This document shows, piece after piece, positions 36,041-48,511 of a DNA stretch of 64,000 bases. The notes below the pieces were generated by a model. That model was not told the DNA's origin, made no database searches, and worked only from the letters and a program-made list of their open reading frames with translations. This DNA is from Karstenula rhodostoma CBS 690.94 (Eukaryota > Ascomycota > Dothideomycetes > Pleosporales > Didymosphaeriaceae), in the NCBI GenBank assembly GCA_010093485.1, contig MU001499.1, positions 1,069,397 to 1,133,396 on the forward strand, written 5' to 3'. Both the position numbers and the translations under genes were made by a program. Position 1 is the stretch's first letter; each line of letters starts with the position of its first letter.

Positions 36041-38671
36041 TCAATCCTCCTCAAGCGTAGTCGTCGCCATCAAGCGCTCTAGCAAACCCATGATAGCTTT
36101 GCAAGCCCACTTCACCATGTCTTTCTCCTTGCTATTTGCCGTAATGCCCGTCTTACTGACAACTTTCTTCACGAAATACTGTAAACCCGTGATCATCTCT
36201 GGAACCGCATCCACGTTGATGAATATGTTCAGTAGCGCTTTCTCACTGCGCTTATCCTTGTGGCCCTTCTGCGATTCCACTATGATGGTCACAAGCATCA
36301 CTTCAACCAGCGTTTTCGTCTTTGGCTTCAGATACGGAAAATTGAGCGTTTTCAGACCGACGATAGATAGGTCTCCGTTGGCTATCAGCGTGCCGTAGAG
36401 CTTACCGAGCGTGACGATGCGGCGTAGGGACATGTTGCTCTCCAAGTCGTCTTCGTCATCCGATGCATCGTCGTCGTGCTTCTTCTCTCCGAGTTTCCTG
36501 AATATATCCCAGAGCGCGAATTGGAACGTCTTCCTCGATTTGTGGTCGGTGCAAAACTTTCGTGCCAGGGCGGTGTAGTAGGGATTGTATAGATCTTCGC
36601 AGCCTGCGCAGTGCAAGATAACTCGAGGTATCTCCACTTCTTCTGCTTTCTTCAACCTAAGCTTCAGCAGCCGAATGTGCGCGTCCTTGTAGTCGCTGGA
36701 GGACATGACCGTTACGAAGATGGCTCGACGGACGTCGGTATTCATACGCTGTTCTTTAGCAAGTTGTAGGAGATCAGCTTCGCCATCGTCTCCGGTGTCC
36801 GTAACCTCAACATGCGCCTCTTCATCTTCATCTTTATTGGTTCTTTCTTCTTGCGGTTCGCCGGCCATGTTGCTCCGCCAGCTTGCCCCCACGAGCCACC
36901 ACTTGCCCTTCTTGTCGGTATCCCTGATGTCCGCCAGGCCTATTCGCAGGGGTTCACTGCCTTTTAGATTTCTTGTGTTCAGCGTTCCTAGCTGCTTTTT
37001 CATGCTGGTCGTATGTTCACGCACAATGGCTGACGCCGCTACACCCGTCTTCATGCGGTTGTTTTTGAGATCATTGATGGTTTCTATCATGAACTTGGTC
37101 CGTACGGGTAGGTTTTTCTCGCCCACCCTGGCTACCGACTTCTGGAGAAGTATGACAATGTCTTTGAGCGAGGAAGGGTCGTCTTGTCGGAGCTGTGAGC
37201 CTGACACCCGCACTATCCGAAGCAGCAGTTCTGTGTTGATTTCCGAAAGCTCGTCGAGGAAAAGCTTGATGTAGTCAAAGATGAGCTTGCATCCCACCAC
37301 CTGAAAACAATACAGCTCAGCCAAAACAGACGTAAGGTTGGTAGTGTGCTTTCCGATTCCGTCCTTGTTGGGCTGATAGTGTTTATCAAACTCAAGTACT
37401 ATGCGCTCCAACATCTGCGCACCGAAATCTGGACCGACGATCTTATATACTGCCGCTATAAAGCCGGCATGCAAAATGAGAAATGTATCGATCAACGTTG
37501 TCGGGTCCGCCAGCATGTCAATCAGGAGATCGATGAGAGTGGTGGTAACATATCCACGAGGGTTGTTCTGGTAAAGTTTCTCGATGTCTTTCAAGATAGA
37601 CATCATGTTGGCGTCAGAAAGTCTGTTGAAGAGACCTTGGGTTTGCCTGCGCAGTCGAGCAAGCGCTTCGGCATCAGAGGAAGGTGGTGCTCGTAGCGCT
37701 GGAGGTACGTATTTGGCAGGGGCAGCACCCGCTGGTACAGGCGCAACGTATGGGTTCTCTCGTACGCGGGGTGGCGGGACCTCCACTTCTTCTTCTTCCG
37801 AGTCGAAGCCTCCAAAGTCTGATCCGTTCCCATCAGCGGCATCTTCTTCTGGATCGTCGTCATCTTCTGATTCCTCCTCGTCTTCCTCAATAGCGGATCC
37901 TTCATTAGAGCTTATTGCGTCTGAGTCCAGGCTAGCAAGATCCGAATCTTCGTCTTGGGCCGTTTCCGCTGATTTACCAAGTGCTTTCCGCCGCTTACTT
38001 GCCAACCACTCGTCGTCCTGATGTCGTTTTCGTTTTGTCGGGTTGGGTCTGAGGTCGTCCTCGTCGCTACCAAAGTCCCCCAGGTCTCCAAAGATGGCGT
38101 CCAAGCCATCGCCATTGCCCTCTGATTTCTTCTTTCGCTTCATTCCTAGCTTCTTCTCCAGAGACGCGATTTCTGCGTCATCTTGTGCAAGTCTGTCCTT
38201 CACGACCCGAGATACCTTGGCAGAAGGTGGTGGTGACGCTTCGGTAACGAGGGTAGGAGCGCCCTGCGCCTTCTTTAGAATACCCTTGGTTGGCACTTGC
38301 GCAGTTCGCACCGGAGGTTGGACTGGCTCGTCCTCGTCACTCCACTCCACATCCTCCTCCTCCTCTTCATCCTGAGGCTCGGCCTCGCGGTGTACTCGAG
38401 CCCGGCCGAGGGCATTGTGTGAACTGGAGCGGTTCGGCTTCTGCTGATTATGTGATTTTTTTGCGTCCCGCTCTGCTTTCCTGCGGTCCTTTCGGTTCAC
38501 CGGGCCGCTGTACACATGGCCGCCGTGCTTTCGAGGGACGGCACCTGTGCAAAGTCAGCATGCACGTCTAACAAGATGACGGCAGAAAGAGTCTCTGGGC
38601 CTGGTACCTCCGCCGAACTGGTCGCGCAGCTCCTTGGGCAGCTGGGGGCCGTTGTGTTGCCGCTGGCGCAT
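36041..38671 (-). CDS. SGD1: Nucleolar MIF4G/MA3 protein (Sgd1/NOM1)
   Basis: A nucleolar protein needed for 40S ribosome biogenesis in yeast and man. Exons 38608-38671 and 36041-38544 give 855 aa. The start MRQRQHNGPQLPKELRDQFG joins to GAVPRKHGGHVYSGPVNRKD across a 63-nt intron. The N-terminal half is low-complexity with acidic runs and basic clusters (KLGMKRKKKS, NPTKRKRHQDDEW). The MIF4G domain runs from about LARLRRQTQGLFNRLSDAN through RGYVTTTLIDLLIDMLADPT. The MA3 domain is in the last third, with DVRRAIFVTVMSSSDYKDAH. It ends MGLLERLMATTTLEED. Divergent from SRP14 across an unusual AT-rich space. Confidence 0.93.
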
Positions 38672-39098
38672 CGTGTTGGTTAGACGTTGGAGGACTGGGC
38701 AAAAAAGTTCGGAACTTGCGAACCGCTCGGACTTAACGACCAAGTCGGAGCTAGCACGGACCACATTTTGCCTTTCTACCTCTCTTTTATACTTATTCTC
38801 TATGAATATATAATGGGAAAGGGATAGAAAACTTTAGAAGGTCTAGAATTATACTATACTAGAAGATAAAAGTATTATATTTATATTACGTTATTATCTA
38901 GGCGTAGAATATAGATACCAAGATTTGAGTATTTCGTTCCCGTAAAAGTCCCGCTTGTTGCACACACCAAGCCCCACCAATTCATCACGGCCAGCTCTCG
39001 TCAAGGACCCTAGATATCCGTGCACACGCGCGTCGATCCAAACATACATCACTTGCTCGCCCGTCACAGTGGTTGCGCAGCCGCGACTCTACCTTACC
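38672..39098. promoter_or_regulatory. Divergent promoter region SGD1/SRP14 with AT-rich insert
   Basis: A 427-bp space between two start codons. Its outer parts are ordinary promoter DNA (GC-balanced, CA/CT-rich leaders). The middle, about 38767-38935, is strikingly AT-rich and is listed separately. Confidence 0.5.
38767..38935. other. AT-rich island, possible RIP-degraded insertion relic
   Basis: The base composition changes abruptly at about 38775 and back at about 38935. Inside are strings such as TATACTATACTAGAAGATAA and TATTATATTTATATTACG, rich in TA steps and nearly devoid of CpA/TpG. That is the pattern left by repeat-induced point mutation in Pezizomycotina. It has no open frame and no recognisable terminal repeats. 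It could instead be a natural nucleosome-free promoter element. Confidence 0.5.
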
Positions 39099-39577
39099 AT
39101 GGGCAGGGAGCATTTGACCAACGATGAGGTACACACGCTGCACCCTCCTGACAAGCGCCCCACTGACGGCGCATACAGTTCTTCGCTCAGCTGAACAACC
39201 TCTTCGAGTATAATCGCGACAAGGGACATGGCAGCGTCTACCTCTCACAGAAGCGCTTAGCCTTCGACACCCGAAGCCAGCCCCAGACGCTCACAAAAGT
39301 CGCCGATGACCCGCTCTGGGACACACATCCCGAAAACCCTCTTCCGATACTGATCCGAGCACACAACAACAAGTCTTCGAAGCGGAACGGAACGGACAGG
39401 GGAGATGTTGACAAGATCAGCCTATCGACGGCAGTGCAGCCGGATCAGCTGGACGCGTTTTTCGTACAATATGCAGAGGCCTGCAAGGCTGGCATGAGTG
39501 GATTGAAGAAGAGAGATAGGCGCGGGAAGAAGGACAAAAAGAAGAGAAAGAAGGGTGCGGCGGAAACGAAAGGATGA
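39099..39577 (+). CDS. SRP14: Signal recognition particle subunit Srp14
   Basis: A component of the SRP Alu domain, involved in elongation arrest during ER targeting. Exons 39099-39128 and 39179-39577 give 142 aa. The 10-codon first exon (MGREHLTNDE) joins to FFAQLNNLFEYNRDKGHGSV, matching the family's N-terminal helix. YLSQKRLAF, PILIRAHNNKSSKRNG and the STAVQPDQLDAFFVQYAEAC helix follow. The C-terminal tail is strongly basic (KKRDRRGKKDKKKRKKG), as in other SRP14 proteins that contact RNA. Confidence 0.92.
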
Positions 39578-39849
39578 AATGGTCCCGGAAGCATGTGTAT
39601 TACTTTTCAGTGTGAAGAAGACGACCGAATTTAAGCGGGGAAGAGGCGGTCTTTGTCTGCTGAGCAGCATCGCTACGATGTAATCCTCCTAGGTCCCAAA
39701 AGCAGGGTTGGGAAGCATAGAAGCAGTGTCTTGGTGCAGGGCCAAGGCGACGGCAGATGGTATACCAACATGGTACATCACGTGAAAGCATGATAGCAAA
39801 GGTGAAGGCCTAAGATTCACTAAAAACAAGACAAACCATTCAAGAACCC

Positions 39850-40602
39850 TCAATCCTGTTTCTTCCTCATTCCCCCTACATACAACGGCAGAGGCTGTCC
39901 CATCCAGGTTGCTCTCTGTGTGTGGTCTCGTAAGTCATCACCAGTATTAGGGTGTATGAGTGCCGAGAGTGGTCCTCTGTTGATCACTAGCCATGGAATG
40001 AAAGCACCAAATTGTTCTGTTCACAGTCAGTATGTCGTCTTGGGGCACCCGTGAAACATGGTACCTGGCGTGAACAAGTTGACTTCGAACATACACAAAC
40101 AATGAGGACCAATTGGCTTCTCCCAGAGTCTGTATATGCGCAATTCAGGAACTAATAAGGTATTAGGATCTATGCTTTTGAATACCTCAACTCGTTTCCG
40201 CTCACATTCGCGTCGTATCCGCTCCCACAACTCGTTGGCGAACTTCGTTTCTGCGGCGTCCGTCTGCAGAAAGTATATGTGGATGCTATAGGATATTTAG
40301 CAAACAAGATGATGAGAGCTGATCCTAGCGTACTCAAAGCCTCCGCGTATGTCATTTGTGATGGGTGCTATAAAGCTGGTGTAGGCTTCGCTTTTCTTCT
40401 CTGCGGGCGGGTTGACAAAGGACTTGCCGTCTTCTGCCTTTTCACTGTTCGTTGGTCAGAACTGATCATGTATCCAGTTCGATCTTCACCCGCAATGGTG
40501 CATGCGTGATCTTCCTAGACATGATGCTCACTTTGGCAGCGGCTCGAGGCCTTCATAGCCCTCCAGAGGCGAAGTATAAGTATAGTTCCAAGGTTCTGAC
40601 AT
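39850..40602 (-). CDS. DOPA 4,5-dioxygenase-like protein
   Basis: A small vicinal-oxygen-chelate-like protein of the family that includes the DOPA-cleaving dioxygenase of Amanita pigment synthesis; the substrate here is unknown. Exons 40532-40602, 40334-40444, 40065-40285 and 39850-40016 give 189 aa, every junction phase-consistent. Family motifs are GGFDIHIYFLQTDAAE (split by intron 2), FANELWERIRREC, PIGPHCLCMFEVNLFTP with a conserved His, and FIPWLVINRGPLSALIHPNT. The HTQRATWMGQPLPLYVG end also fits the family. Metal-ligand candidates are the His of DIHIYF and of GPHCLC. Divergent from the AsnRS gene. No pigment-pathway neighbours. Confidence 0.88.
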
Positions 40603-41268
40603 GTTGCTTGCGTGATTAAGGAGCTGAAAGAAAGGTAGCTGAAGACTTGGTACAGTTACGCGTCGTGTGGTGTTTAGGTACACATACGATGCACGAAGAG
40701 AAGCATGTGGCAGTCGTTTGTAAGCGCGGAATTGGACCTAGTAATGATGCAATTCGTAAACCACAAAAGGCGCTCTATTGGTATGTGACTGCTTTGCAAT
40801 GCTCTCCTCACACACGTTTTGGATATTTCGACAATCACGCTTCCGATGCAAATGTTGCTTGACATACTTGCGGACAAAGGGAGAAGGAACAAGTCTTCCT
40901 GCGCCACAGATACCGCCACAGATACCGCCACAGATACCGCCACAGCTACGTTCATTGGCTGTCAGCACAAATGTGGAATCGGCACGCGACCGACCAGACG
41001 ATCATAAAGCACAGGGGAAGTCCTGAAATAATTTGATCCTCGTGATGTATATAATGCAGAGCAGGAGTCATAGATAGGGAGCGTGTTGGAGCTTATCGCA
41101 AACCCACAGAGTGTCAAATAGCCCGAAGTGAGTCACTCGTAGGTCGTCGCGGGGCGGGCTTGTGTCGAGTCACCCCGCGCTACCATCAATTTCTCGAAGG
41201 ACCGCACCCACGCCCGACTATACGTCTACTTTTCAGAACAGCAACCGCCCGCGCCAATTGCAGCCACC
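40603..41268. other. Divergent intergenic space with 12-bp tandem repeat
   Basis: About 665 bp between the start codons of the DOPA-dioxygenase-like gene and the AsnRS gene. It contains the 12-bp repeat at 40903-40950. No gene is supported. Confidence 0.55.
40903..40950. repeat. 12-bp tandem repeat (GCCACAGATACC x4)
   Basis: Three perfect copies of GCCACAGATACC followed by a fourth with two substitutions. As a 12-mer it keeps reading frame on every strand, but no gene is evident around it. Confidence 0.9.
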
Positions 41269-43102
41269 ATGGCGGAATCCACATACTACATCGACGAAGA
41301 CGTCGGCGAGGACATCGACACCCGGACGGGCGACGAGAGCCAGCCCTTCAAGTCGCTCGGTTTCGCCGTCCTCACTCACGGCGAGTCCCACAAGTTCCTC
41401 GCACGCAAGAGCGTCACCGGCGAGGTTCCGGAAGGCTCAGACGCTTCGGCACGTCTGGAATGGAAGCCCGCCGCCAAGGCCGCCCTGAAAAAGGCCGTCA
41501 ACTACGCAAAGGCGCAGAAGAAGAAGGCAGAGAAGGCACAGGAGCTGGAAGCACAGCAGGCAAAGGTCCTGGCAGATCGCACCAAGGTCCTCGACGAGGC
41601 AAAGAAGATCACGCTGGAGGAGGACAAGAGCTTGCCTGCACCCGTGAGAATCAAGCTCGACGAGACAGATGCGCAGAAGGTTACGCTGGGCGATGGCAAG
41701 GAGAAGAAGGGAACGAGGGTGCGTGTGTTCGGCAGGGTACATCGTGAGCGGAGGCAGAAGGAAAACATGTTCATCACGCTGAGAGATGGTTATGGCTTCA
41801 TGCAAGTCATTCTCCAGGGCCAGCTTGCGAAGACATACGACGCCCTTACACTGACCCGCGAGACGAGCATGGAGATCCTCGGCGAGCTCAGGGAGGTCCC
41901 AGAAGGAGCCCATGCACCCAACGGCCGGGAACTGCATGCCGACTACTACAAGATCCATCCTGGTTGGCAGGCAGCTGGTGGTGACGACGCCATCACCAAC
42001 CGCGTTTCCAAGGACACCGAGCATGCGACCCTGCTCGACCTCAGGCACCTTACTCTTCGTGGCGAGACGGCATCAAAGGTCTTGATTGTTCGAGATGCTG
42101 TGGAGTGGGCTTTCCATGTTGCGTACAAGGAGCTCCGATTGTACGTCCTGCATCCAACCAAACATGGAGACATGTACTAACAATACTCTAGCCGCAAAGT
42201 GAGCCCTCCAGCTCTCGTGCAGACCATGGTCGAAGGTGGCGCTACTCTGTTCGGCCTCCCATACTACAACGAAGAAGCTTTCCTGACCCAGTCGTCACAA
42301 CTCTACCTCGAGACCTGCCTCCCGTCAATGGGCGACGTCTACTGCATCGAGAAGTCTTTCCGTGCCGAGAAGTCCCTGACCCGGCGGCATCTGGCAGAAT
42401 ACACCCACGTCGAGGCCGAGTTGGACTTCGTCCACTTCGATGACTTGCTCGATCATCTGGAGAACCTCATGTGCCGTGTCCTAGAAGTCGCCCTCGAGGA
42501 CCCTACAATCAAGCAGTACGTTCAGGATCTCAACCCCGAGTTCCAGATGCCCGAGCGACCATTCAAGCGCATGAAGTACTCCGAAGCCATCGATTGGCTC
42601 GTTGAGCACAACATCGAGAACGAGGATGGCGAGCCCCACAAGTTTGGAGACGACATTGCCGAAGCTGCTGAGCGCAGGATGACAGACATCATCAACCGGC
42701 CAATCTTCCTCACGCACTTCCCTACCGAGATCAAAGCCTTCTACATGCTCAAGGACAAGGAAGACCCGCGGGTGACGGAGAGTGTCGACTGCTTGATGCC
42801 CGGCGTCGGTGAGATTGTGGGCGGCAGTATGAGAATTGACCAGCACGAGGAGCTAATGGCCGCGTTCAAGAGGGAGGGTATAGATCCCACGAGCTACTAC
42901 TGGTACACGGATCAGCGAAAGTAAGTCACGGTTCTCCCTTTCCGTTAAGACTGACGGTTGCTAACGTGCTCATAGGTACGGCAGCTCTCCCCACGGCGGC
43001 TACGGTCTCGGTCTCGAGCGCTTCCTTGCATGGCTCTGCAAGCAGCACACTGTCCGCGATACTTGCCTATACCCGCGCTATTTTGGTCGCTGCAAGCCGT
43101 AG
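41269..43102 (+). CDS. DED81: Cytosolic asparaginyl-tRNA synthetase
   Basis: A class IIb synthetase charging tRNA-Asn. Exons 41269-42140, 42192-42920 and 42976-43102 give 575 aa. The eukaryotic N-terminal extension contains a Lys/Ala/Glu-rich helix ([20 protein letters not shown]). The OB-fold anticodon domain follows ([20 protein letters not shown]). Motif 2 is in [20 protein letters not shown], with HVEAELDF after it, and motif 3 is [13 protein letters not shown] at the C-terminus. The first intron splits a Phe codon and the second falls just before [12 protein letters not shown]. The mitochondrial paralogue would lack the helical extension, and no mitochondrial presequence is seen. Confidence 0.95.
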
Positions 43103-44803
43103 ACCGCGTTTCGTTTGCCCGTCTCCCTTTCTTTCCCTCTGCGACCTTGCCCAGCTCCGAGCAAGGCCCTTCATCCCATAGAAACAGCGGCATAGCTCCA
43201 CGTAGGATAGCACTTGTCACATCTCCTAGCTTAGTTCACGAGGTGTCGCACGTGGCTGCTTCGTGGCCACTCTACCACAATCAAACCCAATTACATCCCT
43301 GAAACATTGTGTCTCCCACCTTCCGCGCAGTCCGCCCTCTAGTCCTCCTACAGCGTCTATGACCCAGTCCCCACTCTGCACCACCTTTCGTCGTATCACG
43401 CCTTTTCCGCCGTCGTGCACACATGATTCCTGCAGCATCAGCATGCATCAGTGCCGGGCTCCCGTGGCGGTTCGGCCGGATGCGGCATGGCGCTCCTTGC
43501 TTGTTCGGGACAACGTGCGTGGTACGTGTCAGGTCACGTCCTTTGACGCTGCCAGTGCAGGGGCGTGAATATGGATCCGGTCAAGGCTGCTCGTTGTTTT
43601 CTGCCTACGTTTTTCGTAGGCTGGGCTGTAAATCGTGGCTGTCGGATTTGATGGTGTCTTGACCGGACGCATCACGAGGCCAGGCATTCTGTTCGAGGAC
43701 TGCGGTTTTCTAATTGGTCCTGTTCACCTGTACCTCCGGGGGTGATTGGACGGTGGGAGACTTCCGATATGCCAGAGATAGATCGTGGCAGCCCAACCAC
43801 TCGAAATATCCTAGCGACTTTGCTGTGAGGTTTAGAGAAGCATGCTCTACAGAGCTATATTGTATTTTCATGTACAATGTGCACCGTAGTGAGGTTGACG
43901 CATGAAGCATTCCGAGGAGACGACTCGCACTCTTACATCGTCACTCTGCGTAGCGTAAAGTCACACTTGATCGACCATCGAGAGTAGCAACCACTCAAGT
44001 CCACTCTGATTCATAGCCTACATCCCCACACAAAGCTGTCTGATATGCAAACCCATCCCCTTGCCCGTGATCCTTGCAGTCTGACCTTCTGCCAGGCACA
44101 ACCCGTGAACCGTAACCCAACAAAAACACAAACAACCAATTTGACCAGCTATGCTGCGGAGAGCCCTCAATGAGGAATGTAAGAGTCTCGCAGTGGACAT
44201 GAATAACGCCAGGCTGAAAAGCTCCACGCCGGAAGCCACGAATAAGCATGTTTCCATAATGCCGGGAAAACTCCACGCTATGCAGTGATGTGCAGAGACG
44301 ACCCAAAGAGTGGCTCTCTGGGTCGAAAAGAAGAGAGAGCCGCTATACGAAGTCTTATCTCGGAATGACTCCGAAGTCGGGGGACGATAGGGAAGCAGGT
44401 GTTACAGGCGCTCATCGCACGAAACCGAACCGTTGAAGCGGTCCGAGTTCAATAGAACACAAGGGGAGAAAATAGCGCCGAGCGCGCAAACGCCGAAATT
44501 GGATCGAGTATCGCCCGTATACAAGAGCAAAGCTTTTTAGAAACACATTTTCAGACCAGAGGTGGCTGGGCGAGATGCGCTAGTGGCGAGGATTTCGCTT
44601 AGAGCGCGGGAGGAAATTGGTTGGCAGGCGGGCGATATAGGGGGTTTGAGAGTCGTTCAGCATCCGAGACCGTGATTGAGAGACAGAAAGTCAGCTCAAT
44701 GGTGATAAGAGCGACATGTTGAAAGTGCATGATGGCGACAAAAGGGCTCACAATGTCGTCCATAATCTAAAGCCGAATGCGCTTCTTGGTTGACCGGATT
44801 CCA
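43103..44803. other. Convergent intergenic region, no supported gene
   Basis: About 1.7 kb between the 3' ends of the AsnRS gene and the RCO1-like gene, larger than two 3' UTRs would need. Short open frames (for example 43263-43568 on +, 43995-44306 on -) show no family or splicing support. I found no tRNA by eye. Confidence 0.55.
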
Positions 44804-47800
44804 TCAAGCTGTGGCACCACCAAGGCGAGTTTTGATCAGCTCCTGCAACTTGAAGAGCATTTCGCGTTCCTCTTTGGAAACGGGGGGCGGAGTAGCAGTG
44901 TCGATGGCCGTGACGACAGCTTTCGGAGCTTCGGCCTGTTTCACGTGGATTAGCGCCGATCAAACATCCAAAGTCAGAAAGAGAGGAAGCTTACAGTGAG
45001 ACTGAGAATAAGCGCGTCGACGGTGCTCTCGTTGAGTCCAATCTCCGTTTCTTTGTTGGCAAGCTTCGCAAGGTTGAGAGCAGCTTGTTGTTGCTGGATC
45101 GGGCGAGCGGCAAAATTTTGCATTGATGCCTTGCTCTGCGCACGGCTCTGTGCAAGCTTCGCCGCCTTGTTAATACGACCTCTGCGAGACAAATTAGCAC
45201 TACGGAAATGAACTATGATGGATGCGTGTACTTACGTCTTGACCTTGTCGATGAAATCGAGAACGAGGCCCTTCTCCGACACACGGTAGACGCTGGAGCT
45301 ACTGTCCTTCTCTTCACCACCAAACACGTAGTTCCCTTCGCCATCAGTGTCGTCGTCCGGATCGTTCAGGATATCGATCAGCCCGTTGTTGCGAATACCA
45401 CGTGAGAAAGTGGGCTCGATGACCTGAGGATGCCTAGGCTTGCGCACCTTCCGACCAAGCCTGGAATTTGGCGCGTCGACCATGACAGCATCCTGTGCGC
45501 CGTTGATGTCGTTCTGTGTAACATTGCCGCTGCGAAAATCGTGCTCGATGTGACGCGGGCATCGCCACGCGTCACGGTGTGAGGACTCAAGGTTGATGTG
45601 GGGCGGGTTTGCCATGGGAGGATCCAGGCAGTCCAGGTGCCAGTAGGCCGCACAATAGTCGCACTTCAGCATCTGGCGTTTGCCGCCAGAAGTCAATCCG
45701 CATGATGCACACAAGATAGGTTTATCGCCATCAAGGACCTTGGTGTAGTCGGGTCTCTGGTAACCATAGCCACTGTTTTTGGAGCTGCGATACGGTTAGT
45801 GATCACGCCAGCAAGCGAAGACGCGTCGCACTTACAGAGGGAACTTCCTGACATCTTCGTGATAAGAGCCATCAGGACGTGCAGCAACATTTTCAAAGTG
45901 ATTCTGTATGTCTGCTGGTAGCGTGAACGCGCGCGTGTTGATGTGTTCAAGTGCCTGGAAAAGCGGTCGTAGAGGCGTGTCTACGGGAAGATCCTCGGCA
46001 GGCTTCGCGCAGACATGGCAGAAGAAAGAGCCCCTGGGGGCATCGAGACGCGGCGGATCGCAGCACAAGAAATGGAACACGCGTGGACAAGTGTCGCAAC
46101 AGACAAATTCACCAGCACCTCTGCAGGCTGAACAAAGGTCATCGCTCTCGGATGGTGGCGAGTCCTGGCAGGGCGTTAGAGGAGGTGACAAGGTTGAACT
46201 CGGAGGCGAGAATGGGTATTTGAGAGGCGTGACGCCTGCAGTGAGAATCATGGGTGATGTGGTGGTGGTGGATGACGGGTTTTGTGGTGGACGGAAGATG
46301 GTGTGGTTGGGTGGAGCGGGAATTTGAGTTGCACTTACTGGGTCATTGTCATCAGGCCCCGACTGTCTCGAACCGCCACCGCCAGTATGGGGGATTCCGG
46401 CAATAGGCCCATCGCGATTCTTGACCGGCCTAAGCACAGAAATATGTTAGTTTGCTGTATTGATCCAGAAATGTGCGAAGGTGATGCAAACACGAAAAAC
46501 CACGTTGAGCTTGCTCAGTCGATGGTCGCATCCCTGCATGAAACGGGTACTGGCGTCGTCCAGCGCCCCAACACAACGTGACAAGGATGTGCGGTAACAC
46601 GAAAATGAGTGGTACTTACGATTTCTTCGTTCTCGCTGCCTGGTTAGGATGCCCAGCCTGGCCGTTGTTCAACTTCGTGCGCTTGGACGGCATGTGGCTG
46701 ACGGCTGCAGGCGTAGACGGCCGGCTGGTCGCTGCCGAGTCGGGGTGGGGTGACGAGAAGATAGAGTTCTCACGTCCGCGCTTCATACCGCTGGTCTGGA
46801 TAGACATGCCGTTGCGCGCAGATGGCCGACCTGCTCGTCGTGGCCTGTTGATGTCGCCTGGAGGGCCCATGGCAGCGATAGACTCTGTCATGGATGCAGT
46901 CTCGTCGTCGTCGAAGCGCATGTCCGACACTTGTGCATAGCCAGAAAGATGGTCACCAAAGCGCTTTTGTTGGTCGTAAGCTAGCTCTTGTCGCCTCTTC
47001 TCGACTTCTGCGTCTTCAACCAGCTGCTCTGCGGTTCGCGGTACATTCTGCTTTAACTTGCGGTGCGGTTTAGTGGCCGGCTTTTCGGAGCTGGCCCGGG
47101 AAGCCTGCTGTTTCTTGCCGCCGCGTCCTGAGAGGGTCTTCAATTTCTTGTTGGTGGCTCCGTTCACTTGAGCGGCAGGTTGAGGAGGCCCAGTGTGGAG
47201 GATTTCTTCGTCGACTTCCGACAGCCCCGAGTCACTGCCGGCTGGCGATTTGGGTACAGACGTAGGAGCAGCAGTAGATGCGGCATCTGCTTCAGTACTC
47301 GGAGCATGAGTACCGTTCGCAGTGCGTTTACGAGGCGACTTGGATCCCATCCTAGGAGTGCGTGGGGTTGATGCTTCAGTTGCCGAGAAGACGGGGGCAG
47401 TGCTCAGTGGGTGGAGCGTTGGACCGTCAACTTCGTTCCCGTCGGAGATATCTGCAGGAGATCGAGTAGTGTCGAGTGAAGGTGAATCCGTGAAGGGTGC
47501 AACAATAGCAGGCTGGACTTCGAGATTGGTGGGGTGGGGTGCGCCTTCACCTCCAGCAGCTGGCGAGGACACATCGACGCTGTCGAATTCGGACGAGGCG
47601 CGCGTCTTCGCAGCCTTTGCCGCCTCTTCTGCCTTTTGGATCTTCCATTCGCGTTTGATGGTCTTTTTGGCTGACTTGATGAAGCCGCGGAAATTCGACC
47701 AGTCCTCAGCCGACTCTTTCTGATGGATGATGCCGTTCAAAGCGTGCGCTAGCGTCACGTCGGACTTGCCGCTGTTGAACATGCGCCTCAACGCAATGCC

Positions 47801-48511
47801 GACATTGGGTCGATTGTCCCTGATAGATCGGGCATGGGCATCGTTGACGGCGATTTCGATAGTCTGCATGAGTGCTGCGTCCAAGGTGTGAATGGGAGTG
47901 TTGCCTACGGCAGGCGCGGGCGCCGCGGATGGTGTCTTGCTGATGCCGTTCTTAGCCGGTGATTTTGCAGTGCTGGTCGCCCTGCTGTGCGCAGTGCTTT
48001 TACCCCTGACAGGCGTCTTGGTACCGTGCGAAGTCTTCTGCTTCTTTTTGGGCCCCGGCTTGGGCATATAGTCGTCGTCCTCGTCTTCATCCAGCTCGGG
48101 GAGGGGCATTGGTATGTCGTCGTCGTCGTCGTCGTCGTGCAGGCGCTCGGAGATATCGCGCTCGATCTCAGGAGCGGGCGTCAGTTCCGGGGTGGATGCC
48201 TCCTCGTCACCAAAAGCCGAGGCCTTCCTGCCCAGGACGGGGCCCTTCGCAAGCGAGTCGCCCAGACTGCGGACCTTTTGCTTGACGCGGGAGGTAGGAG
48301 GGACGCCGAGAGGAGCCATGGTCTCGAGAACGCCGTGGCGCGCGAAGCCGTGCTCTTCGAAGGAGGGTGCAGGGTTCTGAGGTGCGGGCTCAACCCACAT
48401 GTCGAGCGAGCTTTGCATCTTGGCTTTCCGGGGTTCCGCGTCGTAGGGCGACGAGTGGCCGTGGGCGATGGGCGTGCTGGTTCGCGATTTCGACTTGCGG
48501 ATGGACGGCAT
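44804..48511 (-). CDS. Double-PHD-finger protein, Rco1-like (Rpd3S subunit)
   Basis: Rco1 is the PHD subunit of the Rpd3S histone deacetylase that represses cryptic transcription in gene bodies; assignment rests on the PHD pair and the motif after it. Exons 46620-48511, 45836-46429, 45236-45784, 44995-45181 and 44804-44935 give 1117 aa. The first 630 residues are disordered, with an Asp run (from GTC repeats at 48118-48140) and many SP/TP sites. PHD1 (about residues 730-771) is CSACRGAGEFVCCDTCPRVF onward; PHD2 (about 849-893) starts CASCGLTSGGKRQMLKCDYC. Between them lies a helical segment, FQALEHINTRAF. After PHD2 comes LGRKVRKPRHPQVIEPTF, then a C-terminal helix. Start taken at MPSIRKSKSRTSTP. 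Confidence 0.85.
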
